Assembly: GCA_964036665.1 (NCBI GenBank)
Contig: OZ038530.1
Coordinates: 3,410,001-3,474,000, forward strand
Direction: 5' to 3'
DNA: 64,000 bases
Source: Gordius sp. MW1
Taxonomy: Eukaryota > Nematomorpha > Gordioida > Gordea > Gordiidae
A program made the translations under genes and the position numbers. Below are positions 12,734 through 25,614 of the stretch, in pieces. Each line of letters starts with the position of its first letter. Position 1 is the first letter of the stretch. The notes below the pieces were generated by a model that was given only the letters and a program-made list of their open reading frames with translations, searched no databases and had not been told where the DNA came from.

Positions 12734-15099
12734 TTGCGATACAACATACTAATCGCAACAATAAAACGTTTTCTTTTGTCAAAATGATAGTTCTCGCAGC
12801 TTAAAACCTCTTTTCGGAAGTCAATCGAGGATAATAGGATTTTCAAATTGGCTTACTTTTATATATTTTTTCATGCTCTTTCACATAGAATCGAAAAAAA
12901 TAAATATTTTTACCTCAAAATTTTTCACATATTTTTCTTTGAACCGTATTCATCCGATGAAAGTTGTCGTTTTCAGACGTGGTTTTTATGATCCCAAGTA
13001 AAAATTTATCAGAGTCTAAAAACTATTACTTTGAAATCATGATCGCATAGAGCAGTTTTCAAAAATTAAGCACTCACGTTGCGATACAACATACTAATCG
13101 CAACAATAAAACGTTTTCTTTTGTCAAAATGATAGTTCTCGCAGCTTAAAACCTCTTTTCGGAAGTCAATCGAGGATAATAGGATTTTCAAATTGGCTTA
13201 CTTTTATATATTTTTTCATGCTCTTTCACATAGAATCGAAAAAAATAAATATTTTTACCTCAAAATTTTTCACATATTTTTTTTTGAACCGTAGTCATCC
13301 GATGACAGTTGTCGTTTTCAGACGTGGTTTCTATAATCCCAAATAAAAATTTATCAGAATCAGAAAACTTTTACTTTGAAATCATGATCGCATAGAGCAG
13401 TTTTCAAAAATTAAGCATTCACGTTGCGATACAACAAACTAATCGCAACAATAAAACGTTGTCTTTAAAATGATAGTTCTCGTAGCTTAAAACCTCTTTT
13501 CAGAAGTCAATCGAGGATAATAGGATTCTCAAATTGGCTTACTTTTATATATTTTTTCATGCTCTTTCACATAGAATCGAAAAAAATAAATATTTTTACC
13601 TCAAAATTTTTCACATATTTTTCTTTGAACCGTATTCATCCGATGAAAGTTGTCGTTTTCAGACGTGGTTTCTATGATCCCAAGTAAAAATTTATCAGAA
13701 TCTAAAAATTATTACTTTGAAATCATGATCGCATAGAGCCATTTTCAAAAATTAAGCACTCACGTTGCGATACAACAAACTAATCGCAACAATAAAACGT
13801 TGTCTTTTGTCAAAATGATAGTTCTCGCAGCTTAAAACCTCTTTTCGGAAGTCAATCGAGGATAATAGGATTCTCAAATTAGCTTACTTTTATATATTTT
13901 TTCATGCTCTTTCACATAGAATCGAAAAAAATAAATATTTTTACCTCAAACTTTTCACATATTTTTCTTTGAACCGTAGTCCTACGATGACAGTTGTCGT
14001 TTTCAGACGTGGTTTCTATAATCTCAAATAAAAATTTATCAGAATCAGAAAACTTTTACTTTGAAATCATGATCGCATAGAGCAGTTTTCAAAAATTATG
14101 CATTCACGTTGCGATACAACAAACTAATCGCAACAATAAAACGTTGTCTTTAAAATGATAGTTCTCGTAGCTTAAAACCTCTTTTCAGAAGTCAATTGAG
14201 GATAATAGGATTCTCAAATTGGCTTACTTTTATATATTTTTTCATGCTCTTTCACATAGAATCGAAAAAAATAAATATTTTTACCTCAAAATTTTTCACA
14301 TATTTTTCTTTGAACCGTATTCATCCGATGAAAGTTGTCGTTTTCAGACGTGGTTTCTATGATCCCAAGTAAAAATTTATCAGAGTCTAAAAACTATTAC
14401 TTTGAAATCAAGATCGCATAGAGCAGTTTTCAAATATTAAGCACTCACGTTGCGATACAACATACTAATCGCAACAATAAAACGTTTTCTTTTGTCAAAA
14501 TGATAGTTCTCGCAGCTTAAAACGTCTTTTCGGAAGTCAATCGAGGATAATAGGATTTTCAAATTGGCTTACTTTTATATATTTTTTCATGCTCTTTCAC
14601 ATAGAATCGAAAAAAATAAATATTTTTACCTCAAAATTTTTCACATATTTTTCTTTGAACCGTAGTCATCCGATGACAGTTGTCGTTTTCAGACGTGGTT
14701 TCTATAATCCCAAATAAAAATTTATCAGAATCAGAAAACTTTTACTTTGAAATCATGATCGCATAGAGCAGTTTTCAAAAATTAAGCATTCACGTTGCGA
14801 TACAACAAACTAATCGCAACAATAAAACGTTGTCTTTAAAATGATAGTTCTCGTAGCTTAAACCCTCTTTTCAGAAGTCAATCGAGGATAATAGGATTCT
14901 CAAATTGGCTTACTTTTATATATTTTTTCATGCTCTTTCACATAGAATCGAAAAAAATAAATATTTTTACCTCAAAATTTTTCACATATTTTTCTTTGAA
15001 CCGTATTCATCCGATGAAAGTTGTCGTTTTCAGAAGTGGTTTCTACAAGTAAAAATTTATCAGAATCTAAAAACTATTACTTTGAAATCATGATCGCAT

Positions 15100-16430
15100 A
15101 GAGCCATTTTCAAAAATTAAGCACTCACGTTGCGATACAACAAACTAATCGCAACAATAAAACGTTGTCTTTTGTCAAAATGATAGTTCTCCTTCTCGCA
15201 GCTTAAAACCTCTTTTCGCAAGTAAATCGATGATAATAGGATTCTTAAATTGGCTTACTTTTATATATTTTTTCATGCTCTTTCACATAGAATCGAAAAA
15301 AATAAATATTTTTACCTCAATATTTTTCACATATTTTTCTTTGAACCGTATTCATCCGATGAAAGTTGTCGTTTTCAGACGTGGTTTCCATGATAAAAAG
15401 TAAAAATTTAACAGAATCAGAAAACTATTACTTTGAAATCATGATCGCATAGTGCATTTTTGAAAAATTAAGCACTCACTTTGCGATAGAACAAACTAAT
15501 CGCAACAATAAAACGTTGTCTTGTCAAAATGATAGTTCTCGCAGCTTAAAACCTCTTTTCGGAAGTCAATCGAGGATAATAGGATTCTCAAATTGGCATA
15601 CTTTTATACATTTTTTCATGCTCTTTCACATAGAATCGAAAAAAATAAATATTTTTACCTCAAAATTTTTCACATATTTTTCTTTGAACCGTATTCATCC
15701 GATGAAAGTTGTCGTTTTCAGACGTGGTTTCCATGATAAAAAGTAAAAATTTATCAGAATCAGAAAACTATTACTTTGAAATCATGATCGCATAGTGCAT
15801 TTTTAAAAATTAAGCACTCACGTTGCGATACAACAAACTAATCGCAACAATAAAACGTTGTCTTTTGTCAAAATGATAGTTCTCGCAGCTTAAAACCTCT
15901 TTTCGTCAATCGAGGATAATAGGATTCTCAAATTGGCTTACTTTTATATATTTTTTTATGCTCTTTCACATAAAATCGAAAAAAATAAATATTTTTACCT
16001 CAAAATTTTTCACATATTTTTCTTTGAACCGTATTCATCCGATGAAAGTTGTCGTTTTCAGACGTGGATTCTATGATCCCAAGTAAAAATTTATCAGAAT
16101 CTAAAAACTATTACTTTGAAATCATGATCGCATAGAGCCATTTTCAAAAATTAAGCACTCACGCGATACAAAAACTAATCGCAACAATAAAACGTTTTCT
16201 TTTGTCAAAATGATAGTTCTCGCAGCTTAAAACCTCTTTTCAGAAGTCAATCGAGGATAATAGGATTCTCAAATTGGCTTACTTTTATATATTTTTTCTT
16301 GCTCTTTCACATAGAATCGAAAAAAATAAATATTTTTACCTCAAAATTTTTCACATATTTTTCTTTGAACCGTATTCATCCGATGAAAGTTGTCGTTTTC
16401 AGACGTGGTTTCTATGATCCCAAGTAAAAA
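15100..16430 (+). repeat. Duplicated block, copy 1 (2746-bp offset)
   Basis: Shares rare markers with 17846-19176 at a constant 2746-bp offset, about eight monomers: CACTTTGCGATAGAAC at 15478 and 18224, then TTTATACATTTTTTC and TTTTAAAAATTAAGC downstream. Divergence begins after about 16.43 kb (GAATCAGAAAACTTTT against GAGTCTAAAAACTATT). Just upstream, this copy alone has a 9-bp deletion (TTTCTACAAGT near 15040). Boundaries are good to about 50 bp. Confidence 0.75.
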
Positions 16431-17845
16431 TTTATCAGAATCAGAAAACTTTTACTTTGAAATCATGATCGCATAGAGCAGTTTTCAAAAATTAAGCATT
16501 CACGTTGCGATACAACAAACTAATCGCAACAATAAAACGTTGTCTTTAAAATGATAGTTCTCGTAGCTTAAAACCTCTTTTCAGAAGTCAATCGAGGATA
16601 ATAGGATTCTCAAATTGGCTTACTTTTATATATTTTTTCATGCTCTTTCACATAGAATCGAAAAAAATAAATATTTTTACCTCAAAATTTTTCACATATT
16701 TTTCTTTGAACCGTATTCATCCGATGAAAGTTGTCGTTTTCAGACGTGGTTTCTATGATCCCAAGTAAAAATTTATCAGAATCTAAAAACTATTACTTTG
16801 AAATCATGATCGCATAGAGCCATTTTCAAAAATTAAGCACTCACGTTGCGATACAACAAACTAATCGCAACAATAAAACGTTGTCTTTTGTCAAAATGAT
16901 AGTTCTCGCAGCTTAAAACCTCTTTTCGGAAGTCAATCGAGGATAATAGGATTCTCAAATTGGCTTACTTTTATATATTTTTTTATGCTCTTTCACATAG
17001 AATCGAAAAAAATAAATATTTTTACCTCAAAATTTTTCACATATTTTTCTTTGAACCGTAGTCATCCGATGACAGTTGTCGTTTTCAGACGTGGTTTCTA
17101 TAATCCCAAATAAAAATTTATCAGAATCAGAAAACTTTTACTTTGAAATCATGATCGCATAGAGCAGTTTTCAAAAATTAAGCATTCACGTTGCGATACA
17201 ACAAACTAATCGCAACAATAAAACGTTGTCTTTAAAATGATAGTTCTCGTAGCTTAAAACCTCTTTTCAGAAGTCAATCGAGGATAATAGGATTCTCAAA
17301 TTGGCTTACTTTTATATATTTTTTCATGCTCTTTCACATAGAATCGAAAAAAATAAATATTTTTACCTCAAAATTTTTCACATATTTTTCTTTGAACCGT
17401 ATTCATCCGATGAAATTGTCGTTTTCAGAAGTGGTTTCTATTATCCCAAGTAAAAATTTATCAGAATCAGAAAACTATTACTTTGAAATCATGATCGCAT
17501 AGTGCAGTTTTCAAAAATTAAGCACTCACGTTGCGATATAACATACTAATCGCAACAATAAAACGTTTTCTTTTGTCAAAATGATAGTTCTCGCAGCTTA
17601 AAACCTCTTTTCGGAAGTCAATCGAGGATAATAGGATTTTCAAATTGGCTTACTTTTATATATTTTTTCATGCTCTTTCACATAGAATCAAAAAAAATAA
17701 ATATTTTTACCTCAAAATTTTTCACATATTTTTCTTTGAACCGTATTCATCCGATGAAAGTTGTCGTTTTCAGAAGTGGTTTCTATGATCCCAAGTAAAA
17801 ATTTATCAGAATCTAAAAACTATTACTTTGAAATCATGATCGCAT

Positions 17846-19176
17846 AGAGCCATTTTCAAAAATTAAGCACTCACGTTGCGATACAACAAACTAATCGCAA
17901 CAATAAAACGTTGTCTTTTGTCAAAATGATAGTTCTCCTTCTCGCAGCTTAAAACCTCTTTTCGCAAGTAAATCGATGATAATAGGATTCTTAAATTGGC
18001 TTACTTTTATATATTTTTTCATGCTCTTTCACATAGAATCGAAAAAAATAAATATTTTTACCTCAAAATTTTTCACATATTTTTCTTTGAACCGTATTCA
18101 TCCGATGAAATTTGTCGTTTTCAGACGTGGTTTCCATGATAAAAAGTAAAAATTTATCAGAATCAGAAAACTATTACTTTGAAATCATGATCGCATAGTG
18201 CATTTTTGAAAAATTAAGCACTCACTTTGCGATAGAACAAACTAATCGCAACAATAAAAGGTTGTCTTGTCAAAATGATAGTTCTCGCAGCTTAAAACCT
18301 CTTTTCGGAAGTCAATCGAGGATAATAGGATTCTCAAATTGGCATACTTTTATACATTTTTTCATGCTCTTTCACATAGAATCGAAAAAAATAAATATTT
18401 TTACCTCAAAATTTTTCACATATTTTTCTTTGAACCGTATTCATCCGATGAAAGTTGTCGTTTTCAGACGTGGTTTCCATGATAAAAAGTAAAAATTTAT
18501 CAGAATCAGAAAACTATTACTTTGAAATTATGATCGCCAAGTGCATTTTTAAAAATTAAGCACTCACGTTGCGATACAACAAACTAATCGCAACAATAAA
18601 ACGTTGTCTTTTGTCAAAATGATATTTCTCGCAGCTTAAAACCTCTTTTCGTCAATCGAGGATAATAGGATTCTCAAATTGGCTTACTTTTAAATATTTT
18701 TTTATGCTCTTTCACATAAAATCGAAAAAAATAAATATTTTTACCTCAAAATTTTTCACATATTTTTCTTTGAACCGTATTCATCCGATGAAAGTTGTCG
18801 TTTTCAGACGTGGATTCTATGATCCCAAGTAAAAATTTATCAGAATCTAAAAACTATTACTTTGAAATCATGATCGCATAGAGCCATTTTCAAAAATTAA
18901 GCACTCACGCGATACAAAAACTAATCGCAACAATAAAACGTTTTCTTTTGTCAAAATGATAGTTCTCGCAGCTTAAAACCTCTTTTCAGAAGTCAATCGA
19001 GGATAATAGGATTCTCAAATTGGCTTACTTTTATATATTTTTTCATGCTCTTTCACATAGAATCGAAAAAAATAAATATTTTTACCTCAAAATTTTTCAC
19101 ATATTTTTCTTTGAACCGTATTCATCCGATGAAAGTTGTCGTTTTCAGACGTGGTTTCTATGATCCCAAGTAAAAA
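17846..19176 (+). repeat. Duplicated block, copy 2 (2746-bp offset)
   Basis: Partner of the 15.1-16.4 kb block. Private changes in this copy (AAAAGGTTGTC near 18257, GATCGCCAAGTGC near 18532, TTTTAAATATTTTTTTATG near 18690) show that it has diverged a little since the duplication. Confidence 0.7.
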
Positions 19177-19248
19177 TTTATCAGAGTCTAAAAACTATTA
19201 CTTTGAAATCATGATCGCATAGAGCAGTTTTCCAAAATTACACTCACG

Positions 19249-19538
19249 TTGCGATACAACATACTAATCGCAACAATAAAACGTTTTCTTTTGTCAAAAT
19301 GATAGTTCTCGTAGCTTAAAACCTCTTTTCGGAAGTCAATCGAGGATAATAGGATTTTCAAATTGGCTTACTTTTATATATTTTTTCATGCTCTTTCACA
19401 TAGAATCGAAAAAAATAAATATTTTTACCTCAAAATTTTTCACATATTTTTCTTTGAATAAAAATTAATCAGAATCTAAAAACTATTACTTTGAAATCAT
19501 GATCGCATAGAGCCATTTTCAAAAATTAAGCACTCACG
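19249..19538 (+). repeat. Short 290-bp monomer with internal deletion
   Basis: TTTTTCTTTGAAT runs directly into AAAAATTAATCAG at about 19458, losing about 55 bp that include dyad II and TTTTCAGACGTGG. The related monomer near 30.05-30.13 kb is intact, so the deletion is private to this copy. Confidence 0.8.
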
Positions 19539-20459
19539 TTGCGATACCAAAACTAATCGCAACAATAAAACGTTTTCTTTTGTCAAAATAATAGTTCTCG
19601 CAGCTTAAAACCTCTTTTCAGAAGTCAATCGAGGATAATAGGATTTTCAAATTGGCTTACTTTTATATATTTTTTCATGCTCTTTCACATAGAATCGAAA
19701 AAAATAAATATTTTTACCTCAAAATTTTTCACATATTTTTCTTTGAACCGTATTCATCCGATGAAAGTTGTCGTTTTCAGACGTGGTTTCTATGATCCCA
19801 AGTAAAAATTTATCAGAATCTAAAAACTATTACTTTGAAATCATGATCGCATAGAGCCATTTTCAAAAATTAAGCACTCACGTTGCGATACAACAAACTA
19901 ATCGCATCAATAAAACGTTGTCTTTTGTCAAAATGATAGTTCTCCTTCTCGCAGCTTAAAACCTCTTTTCGCAAGTAAATCGATGATAATAGGATTCTTA
20001 AATTGGCTTACTTTTATATATTTTTTTATGCTCTTTCACATAGAATCGAAAAAATAAATATTTTTACCTCAAAATTTTTCACATATTTTTCTTTGAACCG
20101 TATTCATCCGATGAAAGTTGTCGTTTTCAGACGTGGTTTCCATAATAAAAAGTAAAAATTTATCAGAATCAGAAAACTATTACTTTGCAATCATGATCGC
20201 ATAGTGCATTTTTGAAAAATTAAGCACTCACGTTGCGATACAACAAACTAATCGCAACAATAAAACGTTGTCTTTTGTCAAAATGATAGTTCTCGCAGCT
20301 TAAAACCTTTTTTCGGAAGTCAATCGAGGATAATAGGATTCTCAAATTGGCATACTTTTATATATTTTTTCATGCTCTTTCACATAGAATCGAAAAAAAT
20401 TAATATTTTTACCTCAAAATTTTTCACATATTTTTCTTTGAACCGTATTCATCCGATGA

Positions 20460-23400
20460 AAGTTGTCGTTTTCAGACGTGGTTTCTATGATCCCAAGTAA
20501 AAATTTATCAGAATCTAAAAACTATTACTTTGAAATCATGATCGCATAGAGCCATTTTCAAAAATTAAGCACTCACGTTGCGATACAACAAACTAATCGC
20601 ATCAATAAAACGTTGTCTTTTGTCAAAATGATAGTTCTCCTTCTCGCAGCTTAAAACCTCTTTTCGCAAGTAAATCGATGATAATAGGATTCTTAAATTG
20701 GCTTACTTTTATATATTTTTTTATGCTCTTTCACATAGAATCGAAAAAATAAATATTTTTACCTCAAAATTTTTCACATATTTTTCTTTGAACCGTATTC
20801 ATCCGATGAAAGTTGTCGTTTTCAGACATGGTTTCCATAATAAAAAGTAAAAATTTATCAGAATCAGAAAACTATAACTTTGCAATCATGATCGCATAGT
20901 GCATTTTTGAAAAATTAAGCACTCACGTTGCGATACAACAAACTAATCGCAACAATAAAACGTTGTCTTTTGTCAAAATGATAGTTCTGGCAGCTTAAAA
21001 CCTCTTTTCGGAAGTCAATCGAGGATAATAGGATTCTCAAATTGGCATACTTTTATATATTTTTTCATGCTCTTTCACATAGAATTGAAAAAAATTAATA
21101 TTTTTACCTCAAAATTTTTCACATATTTTTCTTTGAACCGTATTCATCCGATGAAAGTTGTCGTTTTCAGACGTGGTTTCCATGATAAAAAGTAAAAATT
21201 TATCAGAATCAGAAAACTATTACTTTGAAATCATGATCGCATAGTGCATTTTTGAAAAATTAAGCACTCACGTTGCGATACAACAAACTAATCGCAGCAA
21301 TAAAACGTTGTCTTTTGTCAAAATGATAGTTCTCGCAGCTTAAAACCTCTTTTCGTCAATCGAGGATAATAGGATTCTCAAATTGGCTTACTTTTATATA
21401 TTTTTTCATGCTCTTTCACATGGAATCGAAAAAAATAAATATTTTTACCTCAAAATTTTTCACATATTTTTCTTTGAACCGTATTCATCCGATGAAAGTT
21501 GTCGTTTTCAGACGTGGTTTCTATGATCCCAAGTAAAAATTAATCAGAATCTAAAAACTATTACTTTGAAATCATGATCGCATAGAGCCATTTTCAAAAA
21601 TTAAGCACTCACGTTGCGATACCAAAACTAATCGCAACAATAAAACGTTTTCTTTTGTCAAAATAATAGTTCTCGCAGCTTAAAACCTCTTTTCAGAAGT
21701 CAATCGAGGATAATAGGATTTTCAAATTGGCTTACTTTTATATATTTTTTCATGCTCTTTCACATAGAATCGAAAAAAATAAATATTTTTACCTCAAAAT
21801 TTTTCACATATTTTTCTTTGAACCGTATTCATCCGATGAAAGTTGTCGTTTTCAGACGTGGTTTCTATGATCCTAAGTAAAAATTAATCAGAATGTAAAA
21901 ACTATTACTTTGAAATCATGATCGCATAGAGCCATTTTCAAAAATTAAGCACTCACGTTGCGATACCAAAACTAATCGCAACAATAAAACGTTTTCTTTT
22001 GTCAAAATAATAGTTCTCGCAGCTTAAAACCTCTTTTCGGAAGTCAATCGAGGATAATAGGATTCTCAAATTGGCTTACTTTTATATATTTTTTCATGCT
22101 CTTTCACATAGAATCGAAAAAAATAAATAATTTTACCTCAAAATTTTTCACATATTTTTCTTTGAACCGTAGTCATCCGATGACAGTTGTCGTTTTCAGA
22201 CGTGGTTTCTATAATCCCAAATCAAAATTTATCAGAATCAGAAAACTTTTACTTTGAAATCATGATCGCATAGAGCAGTTTTCAAAAATTAAGCATTCAC
22301 GTTGCGATACAACAAACTAATCGCAACAATAAAACGTTGTCTTTAAAATGATAGTTCTCGTAGCTTAAAACCTCTTTTCAGAAGTCAATCGAGGATAATA
22401 GGATTCTCAAATTGGCTTACTTTTATATATTTTTTCATGCTCTTTCACATAGAATCGAAAAAAATAAATATTTTTACCTCAAAATTTTTCACATATTTTT
22501 CTTTGAACCGTATTCATCCGATGAAAGTTGTCGTTTTCAGACGTGGTTTCTATGATCCCAAGTAAAAATTTATCAGAATCAGAAAACTATTACTTTGAAA
22601 TCATGATCGCATAATGCAGTTTTCAAAAATTAAGCACTCACGTTGCGATACAACATACTAATCGCAACAATAAAACGTTTTCTTTTGTCAAAATGATAGT
22701 TCTCGCAGCTTAAAACCTCCTTTCGGAAGTCAATCGAGGATAATAAGATTTTCAAATTGGCTTACTTTTATATATTTTTTCATGCTCTTTCACATAGAAT
22801 CGAAAAAAATAAATATTTTTACCTCAAAATTTTTCACATATTTTTCTTTGAACCGTATTCATCCGATGAAAGTTTTCGTTTTCAGACGTGGTTTCTATGA
22901 TCCCAAGTAAAAATTTATCACAATCTAAAAACTATTACTTTGAAATCATGATCGCATAGGCCATTTTCAAAAATTAAGCACTCACGTTCCGATACAAAAA
23001 CTAATCGCAACGATAAAACGTTTTCTTTTGTCAAAATGATAGTTCTCGCAGCTTAAAACCTCTTTTCAGAAGTCAATCGAGGATAATAGGATTTTCAAAT
23101 TGGCTTACTTTTATATATTTTTTTATGCTCTTTCACATAGAATCAAAAAAAATAAATATTTTTACCTCAAAATTTTTCACATATTTTTCTTTGAACCGTA
23201 TTCATCCGATGAAAGTTGTCGTTTTCAGAAGTGGTTTCTATGATCCCAAGTAAAAATTTATCAGAATCTAAAAACTATTACTTTGAAATCATGATCGCAT
23301 AGAGCCATTTTCAAAAATTAAGCACTCACGTTGCGATACAACAAACTAATCGCAACAATAAAACGTTGTCTTTTGTCAAAATGATAGTTCTCCTTCTCGC

Positions 23401-24610
23401 AGCTTAAAACCTCTTTTCGCAAGTAAATCGATGATAATAGGATTCTTAAATTGGCTTACTTTTATATATATTTTCATGCTCTTTCACATAGAATCGAAAA
23501 AAATAAATATTTTTACCTCAAAATTTTTCACATATTTTTCTTTGAACCGTATTCATCCGATGAAAGTTGTCGTTTTCAGACGTGGTTTCCATGATAAAAA
23601 GTAAAAATTTATCAGAATCAGAAAACTATTACTTTGAAATCATGATCGCATAGTGCATTTTTGAAAAATTAAGCACTCACGTTGCGATACAACAAACTAA
23701 TCGCAACAATAAAACGTTGTCTTGTCAAAATGATAGTTCTCGCAGCTTAAAACCTCTTTTCGGAAGTCAATCGAGGATAATAGGATTCTCAAATTGGCAT
23801 ACTTTTATACATTTTTTCATGCTCTTTCACATAGAATCGAAAAAAATAAATATTTTTACCTCAAAATTTTTCACATATTTTTCTTTGAACCGTATTCATC
23901 CGATGAAAGTTGTCGTTTTCAGACGTGGTTTCCATGATAAAAAGTAAAAATTTATCAGAATCAGAAAACTATTACTTTGAAATCATGATCGCATAGTGCA
24001 TTTTTGAAAAATTAAGCACTCACGTTGCGATACAACAAACTAATCGCAACAATAAAACGTTGTCTTTTGTCAAAATGATAGTTCTCGCAGCTTAAAACCT
24101 CTTTTCGTCAATCGAGGATAATAGGATTCTCAAATTGGCTTACTTTTATATATTTTTTTATGCTCTTTAACATAGAATCGAAAAAAATAAATATTTTTAC
24201 CTCAAAATTTTTCACATATTTTTCTTTGAACCGTATTCATCCGATGAAAGTTGTCGTTTTCAGTCGTGGATTCTATGATCCCAAGTAAAAATTTATCAGA
24301 ATCTAAAAACTATTACTTTGAAATCATGATCGCATAGAGCCATTTTCAAAAATTAAGCACTCACGCGATACAAAAACTAATCGCAACAATAAAACGTTTT
24401 CTTTTGTCAAAATGATAGTTCTCGCAGCTTAAAACCTCTTTTCAGAAGTCAATCGAGGATAATAGGATTCTCAAATTGGCTTACTTTTATATATTTTTTC
24501 ATGCTCTTTCACATAGAATCGAAAAAAATAAATATTTTTACCTCAAAATTTTTCACATATTTTTCTTTGAACCGTATTCATCCGATGAAAGTTGTCGTTT
24601 TCAGACGTGG
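20460..24610 (+). repeat. About 4.15-kb higher-order block, copy 1 (5155-bp offset)
   Basis: About twelve monomers shared with 25615-29765 at an exact 5155-bp offset. Markers include GCATCAATAAAACG (20599/25754), CACATGGAATCG (21417/26572), CCCAAATCAAAATT (22216/27371), GCATAATGCAG (22609/27764), GTTCCGATAC (22986/28141), CTTTAACATAG (24166/29321) and CACGCGATAC (24362/29517). The copy ends where this one reads AAATTAATCAGAATC and the other AAATTTATCAGAGTC. Confidence 0.85.
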
Positions 24611-25614
24611 TTTCTATGATCCCAAGTAAAAATTAATCAGAATCTAAAAACTATTACTTTGAAATCATGATCGCATAGAGCCATTTTCAAAAATTAAGCA
24701 CTCACGTTGCGATACCAAAACTAATCGCAACAATAAAACGTTTTCTTTTGTCAAAATAATAGTTCTCGCAGCTTAAAACCTCTTTTCAGAAGTCAATCGA
24801 GGATAATAGGATTTTCAAATTGGCTTACTTTTATATATTTTTTCATGCTCTTTCACATAGAATCGAAAAAAATAAATATTTTTACCTCAAAATTTTTCAC
24901 ATATTTTTCTTTGAACCGTATTCATCCGATGAAAGTTGTCGTTTTCAGACGTGGTTTCCATGATAAAAAGTAAAAATTTATCAGAATCAGAAAACTATTA
25001 CTTTGAAATCATGATCGCATAGTGCATTTTTGAAAAATTAAGCACTCACGTTGCGATACAACAAACTAATCGCAACAATAAAACGTTGTCTTTTGTCAAA
25101 ATGATAGTTCTCGCAGCTTAAAACCTCTTTTCGTCAATCGAGGATAATAGGATTCTCAAATTGGCTTACTTTTATATATTTTTTTATGCTCTTTAACATA
25201 GAATCGAAAAAAATAAATATTTTTACCTCAAAATTTTTCACATATTTTTCTTTGAACCGTATTCATCCGATGAAAGTTGTCGTTTTCAGACGTGGATTCT
25301 ATGATCCCAAGTAAAAATTTATCAGAATCTAAAAACTATTACTTTGAAATCATGATCGCATAGAGCCATTTTCAAAAATTAAGCACTCACGCGATACAAA
25401 AACTAATCGCAACAATAAAACGTTTTCTTTTGTCAAAATGATAGTTCTCGCAGCTTAAAACCTCTTTTCAGAAGTCAATCGAGGATAATAGGATTCTCAA
25501 ATTGGCTTACTTTTATATATTTTTTCATGCTCTTTCACATAGAATCGAAAAAAATAAATATTTTTACCTCAAAATTTTTCACATATTTTTCTTTGAACCG
25601 TATTCATCCGATGA

